Shown here piece by piece: positions 1 through 5,174 of a DNA stretch of 5,288 nucleotides. The notes beneath the pieces are model-generated. The model had not been told where the DNA came from and did not search any database. It saw only the letters and a list, made by a program, of their open reading frames with translations. Numbering within the stretch: the first letter of the stretch is position 1; each line of letters opens with the position of its first letter. The DNA lies in the NCBI GenBank assembly GCA_028696755.1, contig JAQVGK010000280.1, positions 1-5,288 on the forward strand, written 5' to 3'. The DNA comes from Bacteroidales bacterium (GTDB taxonomy: Bacteria > Bacteroidota > Bacteroidia > Bacteroidales > ML635J-15). The position numbers and the translations under genes were made by a program.

Positions 1-1138
1 ATGCTATAATCGCTTCGAGCATATCATTTTCTATAATCCACTGGCGAATGCTGCTTTCGTTTTTCTTAGAACTTGGCGAACCAGAGAACAAGGGAGAACC
101 ATTAAACACAATCGCCAAGCGTGAGCCTTCTGGTTTCATTTTACTCATAAGGTGCATTAAAAACAAAAACGAACCATCGGAAACAGATGGTAAGCCAGCA
201 CCAAAACGCCCGCCAAAGCCAAGTTGTTCGTGTTCGTCCTTAACTTTTTTCTCAATCTTTTGCCACTTAACGCCGAATGGAGGATTTGTAATCAGATAAT
301 CAAATTTTTGATTGCTTAGTTGATCGTCCGAAATGCTATTACCTTTTTTTATATTGCTGGCATTTTGTCCTTTAATCAGCATGTCCGATTTGCAAATAGC
401 GTAAGATTCGGGATTTAGCTCTTGTCCAAACACTTCGAGGCGCGCATCTGGGTTTAATTCGTGCAAATATTCTTCGGCAACCGAGAGCATCCCACCAGTT
501 CCTGCACAACAATCGTAAATTGTGCGAACAATTCCTTTCTTAGTTAAAACTTCGCGATCGTTTAAAAACAAAATGTTTACCATCAAACGAATAACTTCAC
601 GAGGAGTAAAATGTTCCCCGGCTGTTTCATTAGACAATTCGGCAAATTTACGTATCAGCTCCTCGAACAGATAACCCATTTCTAACGAGCTAATATTATC
701 GGGATGCAAATCAACTTCCTGAAATCGCTTAACAACAATAAACAACAGGTTGTTATCGTCCATTTTGCTTATTTGATTGTCGAACTCAAATTGTTCGATA
801 ATTTCACGCGCATCTTCGGAAAACCCATTGATATAGTTACGCAAATTGGCAGCAATATTATTTGGATCGGCAATTAGTTTATCAAATGTAAATAAACTGC
901 GATTATGAAAATTGTACCCGGCAACCTTATTCAAAATTGGATCTTGGTTCTGAATATTCATTGTTTTAACTTGCTCAAATTTCTTAAGAACCTCATCTTT
1001 AGTTTTCAGCAACACACAATCCAATCTTCGCAGCACAGTGAACGGCAAAATAACTTTACCATAATCGCTTTGTTTGTAATCACCCCTCAGTAAGTCAGCA
1101 ATTGACCAAATAAAATTCGCGGTTTCTTTAAAATTCAT
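1..1138 (-). CDS. hsdM: Type I restriction-modification DNA methyltransferase subunit M, 3' end outside window
   Basis: HsdM is the modification subunit of a type I restriction-modification enzyme. With HsdS it makes N6-methyladenine at the recognition site, and it also forms part of the restriction complex with HsdR. My translation of the minus strand gives 379 uninterrupted codons from the ATG at 1138 to the window edge. Residues 1-130 match the helical HsdM N-terminal domain (NFIWSIADLLRGD near the start). The N6-adenine methyltransferase domain follows: EHFTPREV at 175-182, SAM-binding motif I DCCAGTGG at 209-216, an acidic-loop motif FGQELNPE near 237-244, and catalytic motif IV NPPF at 285-288. 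The family is usually about 480-540 aa, so roughly a quarter is missing to the left, where hsdS and hsdR would also be expected. An AAGGA lies about 14 nt before the start. No frameshift or stop is seen, so the gene looks intact. Family assignment is very secure. Confidence 0.96.
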   Translation of the reverse strand, partial: MNFKETANFIWSIADLLRGDYKQSDYGKVILPFTVLRRLDCVLLKTKDEVLKKFEQVKTMNIQNQDPILNKVAGYNFHNRSLFTFDKLIADPNNIAANLRNYINGFSEDAREIIEQFEFDNQISKMDDNNLLFIVVKRFQEVDLHPDNISSLEMGYLFEELIRKFAELSNETAGEHFTPREVIRLMVNILFLNDREVLTKKGIVRTIYDCCAGTGGMLSVAEEYLHELNPDARLEVFGQELNPESYAICKSDMLIKGQNASNIKKGNSISDDQLSNQKFDYLITNPPFGVKWQKIEKKVKDEHEQLGFGGRFGAGLPSVSDGSFLFLMHLMSKMKPEGSRLAIVFNGSPLFSGSPSSKKNESSIRQWIIENDMLEAIIA

Positions 1139-1471
1139 CTCTATCTTATCCTTAAAATCGTTTTCAATAATAAATTATGAATTAAAATACCCAAATTATG
1201 TATCATCGATTTCTATCCAACAATTTTGTATTCTAATTTTTAATTTGAAATGCCTAAAAATATAAAATTTAAAGATACCGATAGTTATTTTGTTTAATTT
1301 TATTTTATCAGATGAAGGTTGATAGGTGGGAAAGAGAGTTTGGGAGTGGAAAGAAATGATGAACTAAAACTGAAATACTTCTTGGAATTGTGGAAAGTTA
1401 TGAAGATTTGGAGAAAGCCAGATGATTTAAACGATTTGAGCCTTTAACCATATTTGATTATGGGAAATAGA
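1139..1471. other. Intergenic region between hsdM and the 153-aa gene; no supported gene
   Basis: This stretch holds the hsdM leader and its possible promoter, then AT-rich DNA. From about 1312 to 1446 the plus strand becomes purine-rich and superficially coding-like, but every frame is cut by stops within about 45 codons and none gives a recognisable protein. It may be decayed coding DNA. I see no RNA gene, terminator or repeat. Confidence 0.5.
1192..1220 (-). promoter_or_regulatory. Possible Bacteroidota-type promoter of hsdM
   Basis: On the minus strand a TTG (1220-1218) is separated by 19 bases from TAATTTG (1198-1192). This resembles the Bacteroidota -33 TTTG and -7 TAnnTTTG elements, with one base fewer in the -7 box. 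It would give a leader of roughly 45-50 nt before the hsdM ATG. Such AT-rich matches also occur by chance. Confidence 0.3.
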
Positions 1472-1933
1472 TTATCGGGTTAAATCATCAACATCAATCA
1501 TCGACATAAAATTGCTTAGAAATTTTTCGTAATTGTTTAGATCAGATATGACATTTCTGTCATTGTATGTGAAGTCACCGTGTAAAACAGAAGAAAACAC
1601 CCCAATAATTAGCAAAATATCTACGCCAGAAACTGGCATATCACAAACAATCAAGTCATTTCCGTCTTTAGTTATTTCTTTGGTCAGGAATTCATATAAT
1701 ACACCAAATGTGATTGCTCCATCAACAGTAAATGCCAATCCCCCAACATTATCAATATTATTTGTAGCGATTCCGCCAAAAATTAGTACTAATTCTTTGG
1801 TTAAAGTTCGATCCCAGCACCATTTGATAATGTAGCGGTCACTAATTCTAATTACCAAATTGGGTTTCGCTTTACTTCCCATTAGTAAATCAAAAAACTT
1901 TTTATTGTGATACTTTAACGACTCGCCATTCAT
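1472..1933 (-). CDS. Hypothetical protein, 153 aa, upstream of hsdM
   Basis: I do not recognise this protein. The 153-residue product has a balanced composition with no signal peptide. Its hydrophobic stretches (LVLIFGGIA near 48-56 and VDILLIIGVFSSVL at 104-117) are short and interrupted by G and D, which suits buried beta strands or helices better than membrane segments, so a soluble cytoplasmic alpha/beta protein is likely. A basic N-terminal third (KYHNKKF, RISDRYIIKWCWDR) precedes a Gly/Asp-rich middle, and the C-terminus is acidic (MIDVDDL). The gene lies 333 bp upstream of hsdM on the same strand, too far for tight coupling. There is no clear ribosome binding site. A TATATTTA sequence ends 7 bases before the ATG, which would imply an almost leaderless message or a later start at Met18. 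The overlapping plus-strand frame is rich in P, S and T and looks like an antisense shadow. An accessory role in the island is possible but unproven. Confidence 0.6.
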   Translation of the reverse strand: MNGESLKYHNKKFFDLLMGSKAKPNLVIRISDRYIIKWCWDRTLTKELVLIFGGIATNNIDNVGGLAFTVDGAITFGVLYEFLTKEITKDGNDLIVCDMPVSGVDILLIIGVFSSVLHGDFTYNDRNVISDLNNYEKFLSNFMSMIDVDDLTR

Positions 1934-2137
1934 ATATTGTTAAATATAGAGAACAAAAATAATAAAAAGGGTCAATTTACAATTGAGAATAATCATAACT
2001 CTTTGGCATTTGCAATAATCCTTTCTACAATTATCTCTCAAATGCAGATTGGCAAGATTTATTAATAATCTGACGAACCTTATAGTTATAACGCTCAAAT
2101 CTGCAAAGTGCGAGTCATATCTAAATAATATCGGCAG

Positions 2138-2174
2138 CAGCACAAATTTCGGAAATTTCAATATATTTGTGCTG
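2138..2174. repeat. Perfect 10-bp inverted repeat (hairpin)
   Basis: CAGCACAAAT at 2138-2147 is perfectly complementary to ATTTGTGCTG at 2165-2174, separated by 17 bases that themselves contain two AAATTT palindromes. The hairpin lies about 200 bp upstream of the 153-aa gene. It is not followed by a T-run on either strand, so it does not look like a standard terminator. A protein-binding site or the end of a repeat element are alternatives. Confidence 0.6.
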
Positions 2175-2247
2175 TAAATTAATGTCAGTTTTTGGAAAAA
2201 CGATAAAAAAACAACAGCAATATAACCTTATTTTTGAACTATAATAA

Positions 2248-2349
2248 ATGAAAAAACAAGAAACATATGATCTGCTCAACTCTCATCAAAGAATGCTTTC
2301 AGGATACTGTACAAAAACAGTGAAGCTATTGACTTTTTTTGGCAAATGA
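2248..2349 (+). CDS. Doubtful small ORF, 33 aa
   Basis: An ATG at 2248 opens 33 codons (MKKQETYDLLNSHQ at the start, KLLTFFGK at the end) to a TGA at 2347. In its favour, a TATTTTTG that fits the Bacteroidota -7 consensus lies about 13 bases upstream, and the start is Lys-rich like many small Bacteroidota proteins. Against it are the very short length, no -33 partner and no recognisable homology. It could be a leader peptide, the stump of a disrupted gene, or chance. Confidence 0.2.
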   Translation: MKKQETYDLLNSHQRMLSGYCTKTVKLLTFFGK

Positions 2350-2394
2350 TTATATTTATTTTATGAAAAATATTCATTGATAAATTTGAGACTT

Positions 2395-2448
2395 AGTCAC
2401 CGGATCAGTCACCAGCTTTCCCATAAAACCCGTGTTTAGTCACCGGAT
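2395..2448 (+). repeat. Cluster of AGTCACC(GGAT) direct repeats
   Basis: AGTCACCGGAT occurs at 2395-2405, a shorter AGTCACC at 2407-2413, and AGTCACCGGATT at 2438-2449. The starts are 12 and 31 bases apart. The last copy ends about 45 bases before the tRNA fragment. Short direct repeats this close to a tRNA junction could be arm-type sites for a tyrosine recombinase or excisionase sites. They could also be the multiple end repeats of a lost insertion sequence such as an IS21-type element. The sequence alone does not decide. Confidence 0.6.
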
Positions 2449-2494
2449 TCAAAATCGTAAAGCATTGTATATCAGCATATTAAGAATTCGTATA

Positions 2495-2542
2495 TCTGAC
2501 TCATAATCAGGGGGTCCTAGGATCATGCCCTAGTGGGACCAC
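2495..2542 (+). tRNA. 3' half of a CAT-anticodon tRNA gene (Met or Ile2 type), likely att site
   Basis: The sequence folds as the 3' part of a tRNA. The anticodon stem TCTGA/TCAGG (2495-2499 with 2507-2511) encloses loop CTCATAA with anticodon CAT at 2502-2504. A 5-base variable loop GGGTC follows. The T stem CTAGG/CCTAG (2517-2521 with 2529-2533) has a 7-base loop, and the acceptor strand TGGGACC and discriminator A end at 2541. The matching 5' half, which should begin near 2465 with about GGTCCCA and a D arm, is absent, so no functional tRNA is made here. The T loop ATCATGC also departs from the usual TTCGANT. A tRNA 3' fragment with its terminator but no 5' half is what remains at the far end of an element integrated by a tyrosine recombinase into a tRNA gene. 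CAT can mean elongator Met or lysidine-modified Ile2; I cannot choose between them. Confidence 0.8.
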
Positions 2543-2544
2543 AG

Positions 2545-2577
2545 AAAGCTTTCAATCAAAATTGGAGGCTTTTTTTG
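2545..2577 (+). terminator. Rho-independent terminator after the tRNA fragment
   Basis: AAAGCTTTCAAT (2545-2556) pairs with ATTGGAGGCTTT (2561-2572) over 12 positions, two of them G-U, with loop CAAA. A run of seven T follows on the plus strand at 2571-2577. It sits two bases after the tRNA fragment, so it is probably the native terminator of the original tRNA gene. On the minus strand, downstream of the lipoprotein gene, the same stem has no T-tail. Confidence 0.85.
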
Positions 2578-2603
2578 TTTGACACAGTTATGATTGTAGT
2601 CTT

Positions 2604-3056
2604 TTAATACTCAATAGTCACTTCCAGTGGCTCAGTGCCTAAATATATAACATGACAACAGTCGGCTCCTACTAAAACATCACGCTCATAAATTATTTTG
2701 TTGTTCTTGTAGCCTGTAAAGTGCATTGTTTCCATCTTGTTTTGTAATTCTTCACGCATGTCGTCATTAACAATTCGGTAAGAACCAAATCTATCATTTG
2801 TCTTCCTATAGTAAGAATATTTCTCCAGATAACAGTTTTCGCTAACCCAAAATACCTTACTACTATCAAGCAAAACCGGCTGCCCGTTAGGATATTTTAA
2901 TTTAATTGAAATGTGTTGGTAAATAGCAGTACAAACCATTTCAGGAGAACCTTGTCCTTCGTTTTCATCCTTTTCGCACGAAGAAAACAATATCATTGCA
3001 ACAAGGAAAGTTATTACTGAAAGCAATCTTTTTAAATATGATTTGCACTTATTCAT
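2604..3056 (-). CDS. Small Bacteroidota-type lipoprotein of unknown function, 150 aa
   Basis: The 150-aa product starts with a lipoprotein signal: basic N-region (MNKCKSYLKR), hydrophobic core LLSVITFLVAMIL, then FSSC with the lipidated Cys at 27. EKDEN follows immediately, an acidic pattern that in Bacteroidota favours export to the cell surface. The mature part (about 123 aa) has a strand-rich pattern: VCTAIYQHISIKLKYPNG (41-58) with PNGQPVLLDS (57-66), an acidic helix NDDMREELQNKMET (97-110), FTGYKNNKI, and ADCCHVIYLG (131-140). From memory, the ADCCHV signature with a PxG...LDS loop is shared by a group of uncharacterised Bacteroidota lipoproteins; I cannot confirm this here. The adjacent Cys133-Cys134 and Cys42 could form a disulfide or bind metal. 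The gene stands alone, with a TAAATTTG promoter element upstream and the tRNA-derived junction downstream. No function is assigned. Confidence 0.88.
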   Translation of the reverse strand: MNKCKSYLKRLLSVITFLVAMILFSSCEKDENEGQGSPEMVCTAIYQHISIKLKYPNGQPVLLDSSKVFWVSENCYLEKYSYYRKTNDRFGSYRIVNDDMREELQNKMETMHFTGYKNNKIIYERDVLVGADCCHVIYLGTEPLEVTIEY

Positions 3057-3086
3057 GCTTACATCGCTAGTTCTGGTTTAATTGTA

Positions 3087-3094
3087 CAAATTTA
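3087..3094 (-). promoter_or_regulatory. -7 element (TAAATTTG) upstream of the lipoprotein gene
   Basis: On the minus strand TAAATTTG is a full match to the Bacteroidota -7 consensus TAnnTTTG. It lies 30 bases upstream of the lipoprotein ATG, leaving a plausible short leader. No good -33 TTTG is found at the expected distance, so the call rests on the -7 box and its position. Confidence 0.45.
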
Positions 3095-3440
3095 GTTATA
3101 AATTATTGAATTTTTTAACTAAGTATAAAAATAAAATTGTTAGTACTGCCCTTTCGAACTTTTAATCCCTGTATCTGTAAATTAAAAGCACTGATTTATT
3201 TCGATTAAAATTAGACTCATTTACATTCGCACACCGACGTTTACATTGCCTTCAAAACATGCAAAAAATTTAATACTGCAGGTCGGCAATGTAAAGTCTT
3301 AAACCATATACGATCTTTTCAACTTCCCATCATCTGCCCAAGCATTTATGGAAACGTTAAAAAGCGCAGCAAATAATAAAATTTCACGCAATAGCGCAAT
3401 TTATAATCGTTTTTCACCAGTTGTAATAGGATTTCCTCAG
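3095..3440. other. Intergenic region, no gene; contains an inverted repeat
   Basis: This AT-rich stretch has stops in all frames and no supported gene. It contains three occurrences of the TTTACATT word, two of which form the inverted repeat at 3240-3295. The last part, up to 3438, leads into the palindromic repeat element. Confidence 0.5.
3240..3295. repeat. 11-bp inverted repeat TTTACATTGCC
   Basis: TTTACATTGCC at 3240-3250 is the exact reverse complement of GGCAATGTAAA at 3285-3295, with 34 bases between. A further half-copy ATTTACATTCGC lies just to the left at 3219-3230. The spacing suits paired operator half-sites or the ends of a small relic better than a hairpin. No regulator is encoded nearby. 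Confidence 0.5.
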
Positions 3441-3600
3441 CTCGCTCGGATTTGCAACCCGAGTGGCAGAACAATGTCTTTAATTCAATAACCAAATAAT
3501 CTAAAAACTTAATTGCTTATATTGGAATTTAAAATCGGTTAAAGCACTTGGATTGCAACCGATCGTTTTGCGAGCTCAGTGGAGCTAAATCCGAGCGAGC
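3441..3600 (+). repeat. Palindromic interspersed repeat, copy A (MITE-like)
   Basis: Bases 3441-3558 align without gaps to 4954-5071, with 109 of 118 positions identical by my count. Copy A then resumes similarity to copy B at 3559 after skipping about 57 bp, through GAGCTCAG and AGCTAAATCC. The element is bounded by perfect 15-bp inverted repeats: AGCTCGCTCGGATTT at 3439-3453 and its reverse complement at 3587-3601. It has no coding capacity, so it resembles a non-autonomous mobile repeat (MITE or REP type). A frame on each strand runs through it but neither looks like a gene. Confidence 0.85.
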
Positions 3601-3793
3601 TTGTGGATGCAAATCCGCGCCAGCTGTGAAACCCCGATCATTAGATAGATGGCCCAGCCATCAAATTAGCAGAGGCGCATTTGGGATGTGTCTCTGTTTT
3701 TTTGTGTACCTCTGGCTACTCGCTCGGATTTGTAACGTTGCTCGCTCGAACGGCTTCAGCCCTCAACGAAGTTAATTTAGCCTAGAGCATTTA
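3601..3793. other. Repeat-derived intergenic DNA downstream of the membrane-protein gene
   Basis: This stretch continues the repeat family in a degraded form. AAATCCGCGCCAGC at 3611-3624 occurs identically at 5161-5174 in copy B. CTCGCTCGGATTT recurs at 3719-3731, and a further CTCGCTCG lies at 3741-3748. Between them, 3625-3710 is unique within the window and is not identified. I see no gene or T-tailed terminator. Confidence 0.55.
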
Positions 3794-4762
3794 CTAATGT
3801 CCCTTTAATAGATAGTTTATATTGCGTTGAGTAAGCAATGCATTGGCTGCATAAATTTTCAATTGTATTGTTGAATCTGTAGTATCCTTAGATAAAGCTG
3901 CCTCATAAAACTTAATTGATAATGAATATTCTTCATTGGAATACAAGCTATCTGCAATATAAATCAATTGTGATTTAGAGTAATTAGGAATACTGTCATA
4001 CTCACTATTCAAGGTATCTTCATCTAATATCAATGGTTGTTGTGTGAGGTACGGATTATTTTGATCTAAATTGGAGTAGTTAGAGTCCCTTAAACCATTA
4101 TTATCTCTAATCAACATTAAAATAACAATTGGCAAAATTGCCACAAACCAAAGAAATCCCCTTCGAAAATAATTTGAAAATGACAAGCCATATCTATTTC
4201 TAGGGATAAATGGTTTGGCAAGCCATTTTTCGAAAGATGAAAACTCTCTTCCTGAATATTCTCTATTTTTAAAAAAGTCAATCTTAAAAAAACTAGAAAT
4301 TATTACTCCAGCTATCAAAATTATAAAACCAAGAGTTCTAGTTTCGTAATTTATACCTAATAATAGACAGATAATGAAACTAATTCCCAAAACAATCCAG
4401 CTTGAATAGAAATAATTTAATCCTTGTGCTATGTCTTCATTAGTAATAATTGATTCTTTTTCTTCCCTTTCTTCACGTCTTTTTCTTTCTTCTTCGCTTT
4501 CATAACGATTAAAAAGATAAGGTGCGTCAGTATTTAGTTCTACATCAACATATTCTTCGTCCTCCACGATAGCTTCAGAAACTTTTGATTTATCTGGGAT
4601 TTCCAAATTTCTTTCGTTTGCAATAAATAGCGCAGCTTTATATGCTTCTATGTTATATTCCTCTCGATTATTAATAACATTAATAATCATTTCATCCGAC
4701 TTATTTGATAGCTCTTTAAGAAAAGCGTCATATTGTGTTTGAGAATTTTCAGAATGATTCAT
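3794..4762 (-). CDS. Uncharacterised inner-membrane protein, three TM helices and TPR-like C-terminus, 322 aa
   Basis: I do not recognise a named family. Numbering from the ATG at 4762, residues 1-60 form a soluble helical domain (TQYDAFLKELSNK, then EAYKAALFIANERNLEIP). An acidic linker (SEAIVEDEEYVDVEL) leads to a highly charged helix near 88-104 (ESEEERKRREEREEKE). Two hydrophobic helices follow near 118-138 and 142-161, a basic loop, and a third near 202-218 (FLWFVAILPIVILMLI). The C-terminal domain ends in a TPR-like pair of helices near 263-312 (IADSLYSNEEYSLSIKFYEAALS and a second helix). With three TM helices the two ends should lie on opposite sides of the membrane. An in-frame ATG at 4819 would add 19 residues. 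I prefer 4762 because a TACTTTTG -7 box at 4829-4822 would start transcription inside that extension, and the A-rich leader is typical. The TPR suggests a scaffolding or protein-binding role. The gene is flanked by repeat copies A and B. Confidence 0.82.
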   Translation of the reverse strand: MNHSENSQTQYDAFLKELSNKSDEMIINVINNREEYNIEAYKAALFIANERNLEIPDKSKVSEAIVEDEEYVDVELNTDAPYLFNRYESEEERKRREEREEKESIITNEDIAQGLNYFYSSWIVLGISFIICLLLGINYETRTLGFIILIAGVIISSFFKIDFFKNREYSGREFSSFEKWLAKPFIPRNRYGLSFSNYFRRGFLWFVAILPIVILMLIRDNNGLRDSNYSNLDQNNPYLTQQPLILDEDTLNSEYDSIPNYSKSQLIYIADSLYSNEEYSLSIKFYEAALSKDTTDSTIQLKIYAANALLTQRNINYLLKGH

Positions 4763-4821
4763 GTTGGTTAGTTTTTTGTTTTGACTTTTGTAAAGCAAAA
4801 ATAAGCAATAATTAACCAAAT

Positions 4822-4829
4822 CAAAAGTA
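4822..4829 (-). promoter_or_regulatory. -7 element (TACTTTTG) upstream of the membrane-protein gene
   Basis: On the minus strand TACTTTTG is a full match to TAnnTTTG, 59 bases upstream of the preferred ATG at 4762. There is no convincing -33 TTTG at 19-21 bases. Its position argues against the longer start at 4819, since transcription would begin at or after that codon. Confidence 0.4.
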
Positions 4830-4953
4830 GTATAAAGATTTTGAAAATATTTAACAATAAGAGCATTTTATTGATTATGCAACTAGTTTTGTTGCAGTAG
4901 GATAACTTTCTTGCTATATCTACCACACATTGCAACGCCGAAGGCCTCCGCTG

Positions 4954-5174
4954 CTCGCTCGGATTTATAATTCGAGTGGCAGAACAATGTCTTTTATTCA
5001 ATAACCAAATAATCTGAAAACTTAATTGCTTATATCGGAATTTAAAATCGGTTAAAACACTCGGATTGCAAATCCGAGTGAGCTGGGGTAATCCGAGTGC
5101 TTGTATTATCAAATGCACGGATTATAAACCGAGCATTTTTCATGCGAGCTCAGCGAAGCTAAATCCGCGCCAGC
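4954..5174 (+). repeat. Palindromic interspersed repeat, copy B
   Basis: This is the second, longer copy in the same orientation as copy A, 1,513 bp further on. The first 118 bases (4954-5071) match copy A at 109 positions. About 57 bp absent from copy A follow, carrying the hairpin at 5058-5080 and a second imperfect one around 5114-5134. Similarity resumes from 5129 through GAGCTCAG to AAATCCGCGCCAGC at 5161-5174. The right end differs from copy A (CCGCGCCAGC, not CCGAGCGAGC), so its terminal inverted repeat is imperfect. It abuts the transposase relic directly. A 116-codon minus-strand frame through it is an artefact of the repeat. Confidence 0.85.
5058..5080. repeat. Perfect REP-like palindrome inside copy B
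   Basis: CACTCGGATT (5058-5067) and AATCCGAGTG (5071-5080) are exact reverse complements around a 3-base GCA loop, giving a 10-bp hairpin. Compact hairpins of this kind are the core of REP sequences, which RAYT (Y1-type) transposases can mobilise. No RAYT gene is present in the window. Confidence 0.75.

Larger units (their letters stand above)
1934..2494. other. Gene-poor, structured intergenic region left of the tRNA-derived junction
   Basis: About 560 bases without a convincing gene. The stretch contains a 10-bp inverted repeat (2138-2174), one tiny doubtful ORF (2248-2349) and a cluster of AGTCACC repeats (2395-2448). Just before the tRNA fragment, TCAGCATAT (2473-2481) and ATATCTGA (2492-2499) form an imperfect inverted pair that could be part of a recombinase core site. 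If the tRNA fragment is an attachment site, this is the end of the integrated element. Confidence 0.5.

Noticed and set aside
48..299. Plus-strand frame of 83 codons
   Set aside because: It lies antisense inside the hsdM methyltransferase domain, which has clear catalytic motifs on the other strand.
905..1093. Plus-strand frame of 62 codons
   Set aside because: Antisense to the N-terminal domain of hsdM; no recognisable protein.
1312..1446. Purine-rich, coding-like stretch on the plus strand (possible remnant of a four-helix-bundle or similar gene)
   Set aside because: All frames are interrupted within about 45 codons and no family motif could be matched.
1533..1835. Plus-strand frame of 100 codons
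   Set aside because: Rich in P, S, T and N with no domain pattern; it is the antisense shadow of the 153-aa gene, whose composition is more protein-like.
1940..2161. Minus-strand frame of 73 codons
   Set aside because: Biased composition rich in L, I, R and F, no start signal, and its 5' end runs into the inverted repeat; likely chance.
2395..2449. CRISPR-like array
   Set aside because: Repeats are only 7-12 bases, the spacing is irregular (12 and 31), and no cas genes are present.
2465..2542. Complete functional tRNA
   Set aside because: No 5' acceptor strand or D arm precedes the anticodon arm, and the T loop is not canonical.
3330..3420. Minus-strand frame with a signal-peptide-like stretch (LLFAALFNVSINAWA)
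   Set aside because: No start context and stops on both sides within about 30 codons.
3548..3775. Plus-strand frame of 75 codons
   Set aside because: It is a read-through of repeat copy A and its degraded neighbours, with a Cys/Ser/Arg-rich composition.
4768..5118. Minus-strand frame of 116 codons
   Set aside because: Its first two thirds translate repeat copy B and its last third is the leader of the membrane-protein gene.
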